Origin: Litoditis marina
Taxonomy: Eukaryota; Nematoda; Chromadorea; Rhabditida; Rhabditidae
Assembly (NCBI GenBank): GCA_964036275.1
Contig: OZ038437.1
Span: 9,248,304 to 9,312,303 of the forward strand
Direction: 5' to 3'
DNA length: 64,000 bases
In this document: positions 23,901-36,000 of the stretch, one piece after another
Layout: every line of letters begins with the position of its first letter
Numbering within the stretch: the first letter of the stretch is position 1
The notes under the pieces: model-generated
Seen by the model: the letters and a program-made list of their open reading frames with translations, nothing else
Told to the model about the DNA's origin: nothing
Databases searched by the model: none
Made by a program: the position numbers and the translations under genes

Positions 23901-25828
23901 GCTTCGATTGCTTTTCCATTGATGTAGTACTTTTCTCTTGCATTTTTTGCGCCAAGATGGAGTACATTGATTTTGTTTTCTGCGAGAGGAAGACGCCAAT
24001 GCACAGACCAATCATGTACTATGTTAATGGTGTCTTGAATGACTTTTGGATCAGAACCATATATTTTTAGATCATCAGCGAAAAAACAATGTTGTATTTG
24101 GCGACTATGCAGAGTAGTTGATAAATCATTTATATAAATTAGAAACAATAAAGGACCAGTGACAGTTCCCTGAAGAACTCCAGAAGTGACGGCAAAAGAT
24201 TTTTGAGACAGAGTATTATTCATTCATACAAACGATGTACGGTCAGTGAGAAAACTGTTGAACCATTGAACCATTTTGTCATCTAGACCAAAGTATTTGA
24301 GTTTAAATAAAAGTTTAGAATGAGACACTTTGTCAAATGCTTTTCTGAAGTCAAAATAAATGGCTTAGTATTTTATTCTATAACCAAAAGGGGAAAATCG
24401 CACATTTGTTTGTTTTGTTCATCAGATTGTTCATTCGGATCTTTATCTATAGACCTTCGAAGAGGCTAACTTTTTTCCCAAACCGAATTCCCCCAAACCA
24501 ACCCTTCCCGAACCGTAACCGAGTGGTTCGGTAAGAAAACGAGCCAGCTTCGTTCTCAAACCAAAGTTTTAGCAATAATTACATCAATTGGTTAGGTGGT
24601 TAGGTCCAACTTTTGTGTTTTCAAATTCGGCCATGAAACGGATCACGCGGTTCGGGAAGAATAGGTTCGCTTTTGGTTCGAAATGAAAATCGCCCCTTTT
24701 CTGTGTAATTACTTCGTTCTGAAATATATTTAGTATGTACCTCAGGTTTTCAATCGGTAACCTTGATGTTTTGTGGCCATAGTGTTTAAGATTCTAGTTT
24801 AATCCCTACTATGCACTATGCACAACAATACTAAATACAATTATTTCTACTACCTATTCCCTTGAGGTAATCCCTTCCACCTTTTTGTTAATTGATTTTT
24901 GTCTTTTTGTATCTTAGACGTGTTTTTGGTTTTTACGACAGTCACAACCTAGTTAAATTGCTTTGTGTACCGGTTACCATTATCATTTATCTTATTCGCT
25001 CTCGTAACTGTTGTTGATATTAGGTTCTTTTTGTGTCATTTTTAGTTAATTATTCACTTTTCGCAATATTCTCAGAAAATTTCAATGTGAATATAATTTT
25101 TGTTGTTTGTACGCATAAATATGTTATATTCATGTTTTTTAAATGGAATTGGTTTTAAAAAGTGCGACAAGTTTTCTGGTAGATTTCAATTACCGCCGCG
25201 TCAATGATTTGCTGGTAGATTTGCGACCTCCTGTTTGCTGCCAGATTTGCCAGCAAAAATGATACCAAAGCGCAATGTATCAATTTGTCATGGTGTTTTG
25301 CCTGCAAATCTGGTAGACACATAGTTTCAGAGCTAGACCTAATCCGCGTTGCAATGTTTGTGATTTATCACTATTCTAACTTCGATCATTCCTATTCCTT
25401 ATTTTCTTTTCCACTAGTTCAGAATCAAATTACCTTTGAATAACTATACAAAAGTTGGTTTTTAAACTGACATGAGACGTGAAATGTCAGAAATGGAGCT
25501 TTTTCTATTAAAGTTGGATATTTAAAAATTAAAAGTTTAAAAAAAGTTTTGTCACCCTCTCAGCATGAGAAAACATTGTTAAATTCTGGCAGAGCTTCAA
25601 TTACTACTATTTATTCTAGGTAATGAATGATTGACAGTATCTCCTCTGCTACTTTCAAAAACTGCATTTTCATAAATTTACAAATTATGAAAAAGGGTAT
25701 ATTCACTAAAAATATTAAACCCACGTGATTCCGTTTTTCCTGACTATCTCGTTGTTTTTCCTTCCTGCTCCGTATTTTCCGGCTGATTCCGTTGCCGGCG
25801 GCCCGACCAGCATCGGTTCTGTTTCCAT
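14958..25828 (-). CDS. Proton-coupled amino-acid transporter, SLC36/AAAP family (11 exons)
   Basis: Multi-pass membrane protein expected to move small neutral amino acids with protons at the plasma or lysosomal membrane. Exons: 25828-25725, 19401-19311, 18761-18673, 18370-18278, 17847-17763, 17535-17365, 17149-17036, 16685-16510, 16354-16173, 15686-15624, 15157-14958. Sum 1368 nt, 455 aa plus stop, phases consistent. The hydrophilic N-terminus (METEPMLVGPPATES) leads into the family hallmark NFVCGMLGPGCFSVAMSFKQ (residues 40-59). Later blocks are GALIYAFEGQAM, RLKHPQDMLGMN, a long IYSFIGFFGFLTFG helix, and the last helices with VPNLYDIIPFVG. Length and order fit worm and mammalian SLC36 members. 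The first exon is 6.3 kb upstream of the second; it is accepted because its donor phase and the junction (NGIT-ATSNLINF) fit the family. Which worm paralogue it is cannot be decided here. The donor after exon 7 is GTCAGA, a weak site. Confidence 0.87.
15344..15577. mobile_element. Palindromic MITE with AACTCATTC ends
   Basis: GAAGGGCACCAGGAAAAACT at the left is mirrored by ATTCTGGTTGCCCTCTTC at the right, with repeated ACTCATT/AATGAGT inside. A related palindrome with AAGTCATTC repeats is at 57413-57635. Lies in a transporter intron. Confidence 0.65.
15754..15989. mobile_element. MITE of the TATAGTTCGTTTCACC family
   Basis: TATAGTTCGTTCCACCC...CTCTACAGTAATCT at the left is mirrored by GATTACTGTAGGAG...GACTATA at the right. 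The same architecture recurs at 41224-41459, 46081-46317 and 54030-54266. A more diverged subfamily is at 42598, 47580 and about 60948. TA at the borders suggests a Tc1/mariner-type target site. Confidence 0.75.
17991..18165. mobile_element. Diverged MITE rich in CTCATGAG palindromes
   Basis: Shares GCAATCGATAGAATCTCATGAGAAG-type sequence with the better-preserved copies at 32868-33042 and 41644-41820. The ends are degraded here. Confidence 0.5.
19040..19155. mobile_element. About 115-bp MITE with a TCACGTGAAACATGTTAAACAC end
   Basis: Recurs at 17905-18010, 44578-44700, 62997-63155 and 63525-63620 in both orientations. The shared core is GTGCACTTTGTCATTGCACG, and one end reads AATAGTCACGTAAAGTTAGC. 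Confidence 0.65.
19948..20144 (+). repeat. tRNA-core repeat with TATAGT/ACTATA ends, copy 1
   Basis: Starts TATAGTCGTCGCCAACGG and ends TTTGGCATCCACTATA. The centre holds an A-box-like TAGCGCAGTGG and a B-box-like GATTCGATTCC (consensus GGTTCGANTCC), spaced as in tRNA genes. No intact cloverleaf was folded, so this is not called a tRNA gene. Confidence 0.75.
23103..24372 (-). mobile_element. 5'-truncated non-LTR retrotransposon (LINE) with TAA-type tail
   Basis: The insertion ends on the minus strand in a run of AAT/TAA triplets (about 23103-23125) and begins abruptly inside the reverse transcriptase at about 24366. Truncation at the 5' end and a simple-repeat 3' tail are typical of LINEs. 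Confidence 0.85.
23273..24366 (-). pseudogene. LINE reverse transcriptase fragment with an in-frame stop
   Basis: From the truncation point the frame reads through an RT motif (FDFRKAFDKVSH) to a TGA at 24226-24224, then continues for 316 codons to 23273. The downstream part contains RT motifs SGVLQGTVTGPLLFLIYIND and the FADD catalytic box, then the thumb region. The clade is probably Jockey/CR1-like, judged from GxxQGxxxGPLLF and FADDxKIY. Loss of the 5' half (endonuclease and gag-like ORF) plus the stop make it a dead copy. Confidence 0.85.
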
Positions 25829-26387
25829 GATTAAACCAATCGATAAATCAATAGAGCAAAAGTTGTAGATCAGACGACGGTCAGAGAATGCGTATAGTGA
25901 ACAGTTTCTCGTAGAGCTGGCGAAAACTTGTTCTGGCGTAAATTAATGGGCAACACGGGGTAGACTGTCGTTTCTAATTGGTCAACTTTCAGAGAAAACG
26001 TAATTTTCTAAGAGAATTTGTTGAAGACTTCCGCTTGGAAATACGTAAACAATACACGGTTATGTACTGCTTCCTTATCAGAAAAAATTGATGATAAGTG
26101 GGGTTTTTATGGCATTTTCGACACTAATTTTGATGCACAACTGACGAAATCCAACAGAATTGTTGGTCATTTCTCAGAAAGTTTGAAGAACATTTTCATT
26201 TGTCATTCTGGGCACGGTAGCAGTCTGTTCATGGGGAGTTCACATGAAATTCTCATGGCCGTTTCACGAGCTATTCATGCACTTCGATTCCGTAGCGTAG
26301 CGTTCAATACAATCTCCTGAGAACTTTATCAGTTATGAAATGTTGATAAAAATGATCAGCATGCCCACCGCTTCGCGTCGCGCTTGA

Positions 26388-26586
26388 TATAGTTGTCGCT
26401 TCAATAAATGCGGGAGTATACTGTAAATGTCACTTTGTGGTGTGTAAGAACATATATGAACGATTCGGTGACCCCTTCGCTAAGAACCCAGTTGGTATAG
26501 TGGTTAGCGTCCGCGCCTCCCAAACTTTTGGGCTCGGTTCGAGTCTGACATCAGGCGGATATTATATGAATTGGGCATGCACTATG
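26388..26586 (+). repeat. tRNA-core repeat, copy 2 (diverged)
   Basis: Starts TATAGTTGTCGC and ends GGCATGCACTATG. The core TTGGTATAGTGGTTAGCGTC plus GGTTCGAGTC resembles a tRNA gene more than the other copies do, and may be closest to the source. Confidence 0.65.
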
Positions 26587-28077
26587 ACCTGGTTTTGTTT
26601 TTGGCGCGGTAGCACCCTCTTCAAACTATTAAAAAGTTTACATGAACTTCTTGCGTAGAACAAATTGATATTACATGAGATAAAAACGAATTTGAATGTT
26701 CTTTGATCTCTCATACATAACAGGCTTCTTGCCGTTCGACTGAATAGACGAGCTATCAAACTACAAACACAGCGATATTTAGCGCCGATATAAACTCTGA
26801 AGTGCTTTCAAAGTTTTGGCACATGACAAGTGTCACAGATACACAATGAGATTTCAATTGCAAAGGAGCTAAATACAGCAGAACAAGAGTGAGCCACTTT
26901 GAGTGGAGTGCAGTTTCTTCAAAAACCACAAATCAGTGCGACACTGTCTCAATCTCAAACAATTGCAGTACAAACAGTAGAAACTAGTTTTCCGAAAACC
27001 AAACTGTGACAGTTACATAGTTATTAGTATTTTGTAACAGAGAGTTAGATAAAACAACTATTCATTTAGAAAATTGTCATCAATCGTCATCAAGGGAATG
27101 AAAACATACTACATCGCAGGAATATCTGGTATTCAAATGATAATCACGAGAAATCTCTGAAATAATTAGAATACAAAACTATGAGTGTTTTTCGTATTTA
27201 CACCTTACAATGTGAACACGGCAAACAGTCATTTTTTTCTATTAGTTGAAGAATTGAATCCAGAAATGTCATGAAAAAACAGTTGTCAAATAACATCGGA
27301 TCAGCCACAACAAATACTGATTAATCGCAGCTACGCATCAGCTTTTTATACTTCATTGAATTGAAAAACCAACGAATCGGTCTCTTTGAACAGAAGAAAA
27401 CTTTAACAAAGCTTCAATGTTGCGCGTTTCTCGAGTTCCGCCAGCAGTTTACTGCTAAGATTAACGTGAGACCTATATTTAACGTGTTTTTCACGTGATT
27501 TTAGTTTTACTATGAGGAATGTGGAGGTTTGAATTTACCTGTCACTCACACCCAAAAACGTAATAGAAGAGATGACCACAGTGCTACAACATGATACAAT
27601 CTGCGGTTTTGCGACACGCGCACTATATATTTCATGACCCTGAATAGAAAAAAACTGCAAGACAGAAAGTCATAAATCATTATGATTTAACTTTAGGTCA
27701 GTTCGTTCGAATATTTTGTATTGGTTAACCCTTGAACAACACATTATATGTTTTTTATTACATGTACCGTAATCTGTGATCGCTCATCTTCTCATTCCAG
27801 TTTCGCATATGTCATTCTCATATTCATATTCATATAGTCCCAACCAAACCAGGGACCACTTGATTATCTCAAAAATTGAATAGCAAAATCTTCCCGAAAA
27901 TATCTCCCAAATACTATTTTCCTACAAAAACAGGTACAATAACCGTTCAATCATTATGAGCGCGTAACAGGGTTACAATACTCTTTTCATCGTCTAAATT
28001 TTTCTTATTCCATTTCTCCAATCGGAGGGCCACTTCCAACAATGTGAAAAGCCACGTGTTGAACCGCGAATAAATCC

Positions 28078-28107
28078 ATTCTATTCTATTCTATTCTATT
28101 CTATTCA
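28078..28107. repeat. ATTCT pentanucleotide microsatellite
   Basis: About five to six perfect ATTCT units in a row. Confidence 0.9.
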
Positions 28108-30047
28108 CCATTTCTCCGCTGTAGTTTTATCTCGACATGATTTGCGATTTTGAACCGAAAAGTAACAGGATCCAACTTACGGTGGATTAGAAAACATATA
28201 GCGAACACTTATATAGTGCTCACATTTCCCAACTGGACTCGTTGGCAGCGTGCCAAAAACTTTGAAAGACTGTTATTTAGAGAAAACATGTATTTTACAG
28301 AAGGTTTCCTCGAATACGAATTTTAACGAAGGGGAAAAACTCGGAAAAAAAAGGGAGAAAAACACATAAACTTCTATTATTTTGAAGCATTTTAACATGT
28401 TCAAAAACTGCCTTGAAATTTCATTGGCAATTGCTGCCCAAGTTCGGTTGGGAAATGCGCGAACTATACAACATACTTACTGTATGACTCATTTTTTGTT
28501 GTGTCCAACGAATATATTCGCTTTTGTACGTTCAGCTTCGGTCTCAATGGGCGAGCAAAGGTTGTGGGTGAGCCCGGGTGCGAATGGGTGACGATTAAGC
28601 TAAAATGCATCAAGCTACTACTCATAACTCAAGTTAGAACATCACTATTAAGTTCACAGAATCACAATGGATAGTTTGTATGAATACACTTAGATTGGGC
28701 AAACTTGGAGAAAATCCATTCATACAGTTTTCGATAGCAGCTCAATGTGTTTGAGCTTAATCGTCACCCACTCCGGGTGCCTAACAAAACGATTCGCCCT
28801 CTTTTAATTGTTTTGGTAGAAAAACAACCCCACACCGTGGGCTAATGTAGTTTGATCTCGACTCCTTTTTTTTCTGAATTTTGATATTTCGCTGTGTAGT
28901 TTGGCCAAAGTTCATTCTTCATTCGGTCATCCTCTATGAATTCAGATTTACCAAGCACATTCCAAATTTATCATGAAACCTTCATCTATCGCCATCAGAG
29001 CAATAACATTGCCTTCATTTTCTTCTATAGACCTAGAAAAATCTTTTTATTTTTCATTTTTTCTCTTTATCTTTGATCAAAGAACATCCCGCAGGCAACC
29101 GCTGCGTAATGTTGCACCACAGCAAGCAAACATACTTATAAAAAGAGAGCGCGATTTTAAGAGAAGTCAAACATATGGAATTTATGACATTTTTCACATG
29201 TTGTCAACTTTATGTGTACATTTTGTTATAAAATTGATATTCACGTGTAAGTATGCAGATTTCTGCTCTGAAATAATCATTTCGCTCAAATACAAACTCA
29301 GTTTCTTAAATTTCTCTGGTCCTCTGGAAAAAAATGGATCGGTTCTGCCGAATATCAATGTTTTTTTTCCGGCGGTTGGTTCTTGAGCTGAAAAATAAAC
29401 AAACACTGGCAAACCTTGATTTCCAATCGAGAACTCCACCTTAGTTGTTCACTTTTCACACTGCTGTCTGACTTTCTCTGTTATTCACGCTCTCTGCTCA
29501 TACTGCCCCTCATTTCCCTTCTTTTCTTCTCTTCATTTTACGCCTTTATCTCCTTCACCCTCTTTCTCGCTCTCTTCTTCTCTCTTTTCTTTTTTCTCTA
29601 TCATCTCTTTCTGCGTTCTCTCTCTGTCTATCTTTGCTTTCAATGGTTGAAGATTACTGATTATACCAATTTCGTATATTTCTACAATTATACGTCATCT
29701 ATCGATTATCTTTGTTTCAACCCTATCTCCCATGTCTTATCTCTAAGAATCTCAGCTTTCACATAACATTAACCATTTTTTAGCGCTCATTACTTTCAAA
29801 GACCGTAAATTGCTCTCTCTCATTATAAATATTCACCATAATCTCTTAGTATCAAGAATCTGTCACTCTCTTGCTAAATAACCATACATTTTGATTGCTG
29901 GAATGTTATTGAATCGTTTTTACACTAGAAAAGTTATTCACTTTAACTGTCGATTTTCATTGTTATCTTGCAAGCAGCTCATTGAAATGCGTACTGTAGA
30001 AATAAAAACTGTTGAAATAAAAGCATACATTATGTATTTTTCGCATT

Positions 30048-30060
30048 GAAAAATTTCAGA
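30048..30060 (+). promoter_or_regulatory. Probable trans-splice acceptor before the CHK-like gene
   Basis: AAAAATTTCAG ends at 30059, 12 nt before the start codon at 30072. In Caenorhabditis such a site close to an ATG with no upstream coding exon usually receives the SL leader. Confidence 0.5.
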
Positions 30061-30071
30061 AACCACTAAAC

Positions 30072-33000
30072 ATGACGGTAGAAGGGTTGATGGGTACCTC
30101 TCTCACATTTGATGAGCTAGAGAAGGAGTTGCAGTCATCGCTCAAGACCCAGGCAGTTTTCGGACCGAAAAGATCGTTTGTGGACCTCGGCGAGGGCAAG
30201 GTAACTCATTAATTTGAACCTGGTTTTTGTCCATTATTATGAATTTAAAAAACGTCAAAAACTTTTACGTGTATATTATACTGTTTACGATTCAAGATTG
30301 TATATTATACTGTTTACGATTCAAGATTGTCCGAGTTTTGACGTATTCAGCGGCTTCTAGCGTGATAACATGACACTTTCTTATCGATAACTGAACAAAA
30401 AATGAGATTTTTAGAGGAAGTTTCTGATAGATCAATCAAATATTCATATTATAATCGAACGACCGTTTCCATCCAAGTTGTTTAGGGAGTGGTATCTCTG
30501 ATTGGAACCCTCACGCCCGACTGGCAGAATGTAGGCGAGAACGAGAGTCTTCCGCCCACTTTTGCTGTAAAGGTACGGTATCGACACTTTCTGCTGTGCT
30601 CTGCGAGATCCAGTTATCTAATAGAGAAAATTCATCATACTATAACATTTAAACTTCAGCTTCTCAAATTAATTGCAGAAAGTGGTTAGTTCAACTTGCA
30701 ACTTCCTTACAAGAAAATTCACATTATCTTGTAAGGAAGTTGCAGAAAATTCACATTTTATACATTTTATGATTAACTAAAACGCTTGAAAAATGTTGTA
30801 ATATCCGGATGAACGGAAAGTTTTTGCGTTTTTCTTCTCTACAATATTGACAGTTTCTGTTCAGATAAGTGCTGCAGCTCAAGTTGAGTCAACAGCGAAC
30901 GAGTATTTTATGACTTGGATGGTCGACAGCATCATTCAAAATTTTTTTTTCATATCTTCTATATATTAACATATCAAAATGTAAGTATTTAGATAAGTGC
31001 TCCAGCTCAAGTAGAATCCACCGACAACGAGCTGCTGAAGTTGGTTCAGGAGCAGCACCGGGACGAGGGATCGCACGGAATGGAGTCTATTAGAGCTAAT
31101 GTAATATTTATATTCTAATTTGATTTTTAAATATAGTCAAGAAATGATGTTTCTCATAGGAAATTAATACAACTTTTTAGTCTTTCCTTTGTGATAGCAC
31201 TGGACCAATCGAAGTAGGAAAGCTCACGATAAGCCGAAAACTTGTGAAAATTCTGAACACTAACGGAAAAGTCGTTCACAAGGCAGTACTTACATTTGTT
31301 AACAATTTCGTTTACACTGACCGATTCCATGATATACATATATATATATATTCCTTCACAAGTGTTAACTAGACAACACATAAACAAATGAACAGCTATG
31401 TAGTACACCTAAGGGGTAAGGCGACAAAACCCTACCTGCAAGTAAGGGGGGGGGGCGTGCTCGTAATACTACACGGGAAAAGGAATGAAAAAATAAAACA
31501 AAGTCACAGTAAAGCAAAATCTTTCATATTTTTTTTTATTTTTTTTTCATATTTATTTATTCACGTCGCTTCGTTACGAGGCGGTGTTCATCATACATGT
31601 CACAGATCTTTGTAGCAGCAGTTTCTTGTAAGGTCTTGGTCCCTTTCCTTCATAGAAGTCTTCATGGTGGACTATCGAATGCTCTGTTGGCATTGATCCA
31701 GTGACATGCGAGAAACTTCTTGGAGGAGGGGAAGAGAACTGCTTGTGAACATATACTCCTGTTGGGAATACGGACCAGCGATTCCCAGCCGCGAGTGGCC
31801 CGGGTTTTCTTTCTCATCGTCGTCTCAGTCGACTTGTAGACTGGATACCTGAATGGAACACGTAGTGTTAGGATGGTGGAAACAGGGAAACGGGGAGACT
31901 CCTCCACTACCAACCAGCTCAGACTAGAGTAGAAAGGAAACTCAAAATCTAATGACTATCAAACATAAAACTATAATAGTATAATTTCTTTACTATCTTT
32001 TTTTACTAGTACAAAACTCATAAATTGGATCTTTTTAAGTATCACAACGCGGAAGTGAAGTTGTTCGAGAAAATGAAGGACTTGAACTCGAGCTCGTTGC
32101 CTCTTCCGAAGGTCGGTGCAGCAACTTGAAGCAGGACGATTATGTGGACCAATCCCGTGTCAACGGTCCTTTAAACTGCAATTGAAAAAGTTATTGCAGT
32201 TTAAAGGACTGAAGCGTTCGGATTGGATTACATAATCGTCCTTCTTTAATTCGAATATAAAATTGAAAATTCACTTCTATTCATTATACTAATCAAATCG
32301 AATACGAAAACCGACAACTGTTCCTGGATAAAAGGTTACTTCTCAGAATAATTAACTAAATTAAGCAAATAACATGGAAAATAGAAAGAAATCAATGTAA
32401 TCTCACACATTTTGGATCATTTCGAACGTGACCCCTGTTCTATAACCTTTTTTCTACTCAGAAAACTCGAAAAGAGAATAAAACTTGGAAAAATATTTTC
32501 CAGATTTTTGCGCTCCGCATGCGGCCGAAATTTTTGGATACCGGTTTCATCGTAATGGAGCACGTACCCGACTGCGTCTCACTGCACATGTGCGACAATA
32601 TTCCCGAACACGGCATTTCTCAGGTTGGAGAAAAATTATCTTCAAAAAATGATGTATTCAAATTAACATTCCAGAACACATACATACGCTAGTGTTTGGG
32701 TAACTAAGTTCCCGCAGAATGTGACAAACCTGTGACTCAACCTAATAGGAGTATTCTGCACATCTTAAATAATCCAATTGGGCACTGGATCTCAGCTTTT
32801 TGTAGCGATTTGCCGTTGTGGTTTGATCCACGGATACAGCCATATTTCACAAATTTCGACCAGGCGGCGTAGCAATGCCTCCATTCTCACGAGAAGTTTA
32901 TATGAGTTTCTCATGAGATACCTCATGAGGTACTCGTGAACTCTCAATGTTGTAGCATAGCAATCGATAGAATCTCATGAGAAGCTCATGCGAATAGCTC

Positions 33001-36000
33001 ATGAGGTACCTCATGAGATTTCTGAGGGATTGCTACGCCGCCAGAAAGCACCAGATCAAACTAGAAATATAAGGGATTCATCGTACAGTTCCGTGTTGAT
33101 TGAAAGCTATATTTAAACTTTGAATAATGCTTCGTAATGTCCGGTTTCCAGCTTCTGAAGGCCCTAGCCACGGTGGAGGCGCAAGGCTACAGATACACTT
33201 CAGAAGAAAAGAAGTCAATGAAAGCACGACTGTTCGGGACTTTGTTTAGTGTCATGGTTCAGCCTAAGGTAACTAGTACAGTCCTCGCCAACGAAAAGGG
33301 GGCAGGTTACTGTATATCTCTCTTTCCTCTGTGTACGCATACGCATGGATGTCTTCGTTTCCGACGCTTGCAGGTTATGTTCTCTAATAGCGCGGTGGTG
33401 GTCGCGCCCTACTACAAATTGTTTGCTCGCAGGTTCGATTCCGGCGAGAGACAGAATTTATAAAATTGGCACCCACTATAAACGAAGATTCTCGACGAAT
33501 AATGTAAGGTTCTATTCGAGTCGAACTTCTGCTTTATAACGACACAACTTCCGTTATACCAGCATCTGCGCCAGCGGTTATTTGGTTAGAAACTTATATA
33601 AGTTCGAGCAGTTCATTTAGAACCATAGAGGACCAAATCAAGATGAATGTCTATTTCTGAGGAAAATTGGCATTGGGATGGGAACATCGATCTGTTATGC
33701 ATGTGTTTCTTCACGTTTGCGAGAATTACTCACGTGTTGGTTCCTGTTTCACGTGATCATATGAATAAGTTAATTTCAGATGGTATCCGGTTTCAAGCAG
33801 ATGTACTCCAACACGTGTCCCGCTGAGATGGCAGATACTGTAGAAGAATTCAAAAAAGCCATGGACGAGTTTTCCACGTCAGAATACGTGGAATTCCACG
33901 ATAGCACCGCGGAAAACCTGTGTGAGTTCCAATTGTAGTCCTCGCCCTGAGAATCAAGGTGGCATACTGTATATACATATATTTGCTGTGTGAAAATTTT
34001 TGAAAGAAAAAGTCACTTCTTATTTCAGTCTTGCTTATTTCAGTAAAGGTATAACAACTTGTTGTTATTGAAGTGTTTATCTGCGATAGTGACAACGAAC
34101 CAACGATGATAAGCCAGCTTGCCTGGTTTATAAGCAAGTCGGAAATAAGATTATAATAGAATTCAGTGGGAAATAATGGTTGGATGTTATTATTCTATGA
34201 GAAAATAATGGATATAATGTATTGCTATTATGCCATGGGAAAATAATGTATATGATATATGGCGCGATGTAATAGATAAATGCAAATAACTATCAAAATA
34301 GAACAACCATGCCCAATAGGAAGATTATGAAACGATACTTAATAGAACCTGAAACTCCAATATAAATGATTATCTATGACAATAGAGAAACTCCCGGGGG
34401 ATTAATATTGCTTCTTATGTATCATACTTCTCTTATTACGAATACGTTTACCGGAGATGTGTGAAGTGCGCTTAGTTTGGGAAAAGGTGATAGGTGGAAA
34501 AACGAAATATATGGTTATGCGTAGTGCAATATACAACATGCCAAGTACCGCTGTGAGTATCAAGGCATAATTGCTGATAGTTCCTAGAGTTAAAGATGCT
34601 ATCCAACTATTGAGACTTCCGAAAATTGAGAAACTATCGGAATCCGAAATCATGTTGCGGTTCGAGCTTCCTGTCATTTCTGTCAGTATTCCTTCGTTGA
34701 TGTAGCGGAGTTTTCCTTCGACAGTGGCAAATACTGTCCCTCCCGGGCATCGAATGGAACAGTTCTCGTGGACGTCGGCGCGGTCAAAAGAGAACTTGAC
34801 TTTGTTGATCTTTCCAGTGTGTGTGCATACCAAGAGATTAGTATGTTCACCACATGTAATATGGGCAGTCACCTCTTCTGCAGCAGTACAACCGATGTGA
34901 ACTTCAGCACCAATCGAGCATCTGTAGCAACCTGTGACATCAGAGACTGTAACTTGGCAAGTGACATTGTGTTGAACTGTCCTCAACTTCATGTTCTCGG
35001 CAACGACCTGAACTTGGAGTGACGAACCCGCCGTAGCTTGTGCTTTGAGGAGTTCACCTTCGGGATAGATCAGAACGTTTCTCATCGTCAGTGGTAGAGT
35101 GTTTTTCTGAAGATATGCACGAATATCCCCTTTGGCGCAGTTACAAACAGATTTGTGGGATGCTGTTCTGCACGAACAAACTTGAGGAGGAAACGAGCAG
35201 TTGAAGTCGGCGGCATGTTGTTTATCAACACACTGTAGTTGGCCAGGTGAGTGGGGAAGGAGATGTCCCATCTCGACCGGTTTGATCATTGAAGTAGTCT
35301 TTCCGTCGGTCAGAAAAGTAGACGAGAGAACCGGTAGAACGGGAGATGTGGTACTGATGAGAGAGAACTTCATGTTGTTCCAGCGAGTGTATGTTCCGGG
35401 GTAGAGCGTCAGAGAGGTAGAACGATCATTGTTCTTGTTCTGGATGGACAAATGTAGTTTTACGGAGAGGGTCCAGGAGGTGCATGTGTACACTCGATAT
35501 GTTGTCTGAGATGTAGGGGAGCCATAAAGACGTTGGAATTGGCAGGATGGCGAGCACAGAAAACATCCATCGCAAGTAATACAACCACAGGAGTCTTCAC
35601 ACGAGGTGTATCCTGGGCTGTGGTTAGCGGTATGAGAGAATTCTTCCAAACGATCATTCGGTTTGATTGAACCACAGCGGCCTGAAGTACAGCTCCCTTT
35701 TGAAGCACATCGATGGCTCGACTCGGTGAGAAATTGATGATCTCTGGTATAGAACTCGTCTCGTTGATTGCAGACATACTCAATTCCTTTCACTCGAATT
35801 GAGAGGAAACCGAGAGGCTCACTGCTGTCGTCTCTCAATGAGAGACAGGTTTCTTGATTGAGAGGTTGAAGAGAGAGGGTCGTGGCCTGGTTGAACGTAC
35901 ACTCCGAAGTGTTTGACTGACTCACAACGCATTCGTCCGCATTCGCGGTCATCGAGACCACCTCTGAGCAGGGAAAGATGGGTACCACACAATGAAGAAG

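Larger units (their letters stand above)
20579..25331. mobile_element. Possible 4.75-kb DNA transposon with inverted terminal repeats
   Basis: GCTCTCTGAAACAATGTGTC followed by TACCAGATTTGCGACC at the left is mirrored by GCAAATCTGGTAGACACATA then GTTTCAGAGCT at the right. Several subterminal motifs (GGTAGATTTGCGACC-like) occur at both ends, as in many non-autonomous DNA transposons. No transposase frame is visible, and a LINE fragment lies inside. The element occupies most of the first transporter intron. Confidence 0.5.
25829..30057. other. 4.2-kb intergenic region between divergent genes
   Basis: Lies between the transporter start (minus) and the CHK-like gene start (plus), so it should hold both promoters. 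It contains one tRNA-core repeat (26388-26586), an ATTCT microsatellite, and a pyrimidine-rich stretch (29440-29650). No exon with paired splice sites or known protein similarity was recognised. Confidence 0.5.

Noticed and set aside
26490..26560. Possible functional tRNA gene in the repeat at 26388
   Set aside because: A and B boxes are present, but a complete acceptor stem could not be paired by eye and the sequence is a member of a dispersed repeat.
29416..29766. 116-codon plus-strand frame rich in Leu, Phe and Ser
   Set aside because: A translation of a pyrimidine-rich tract upstream of the CHK gene; composition explains it.
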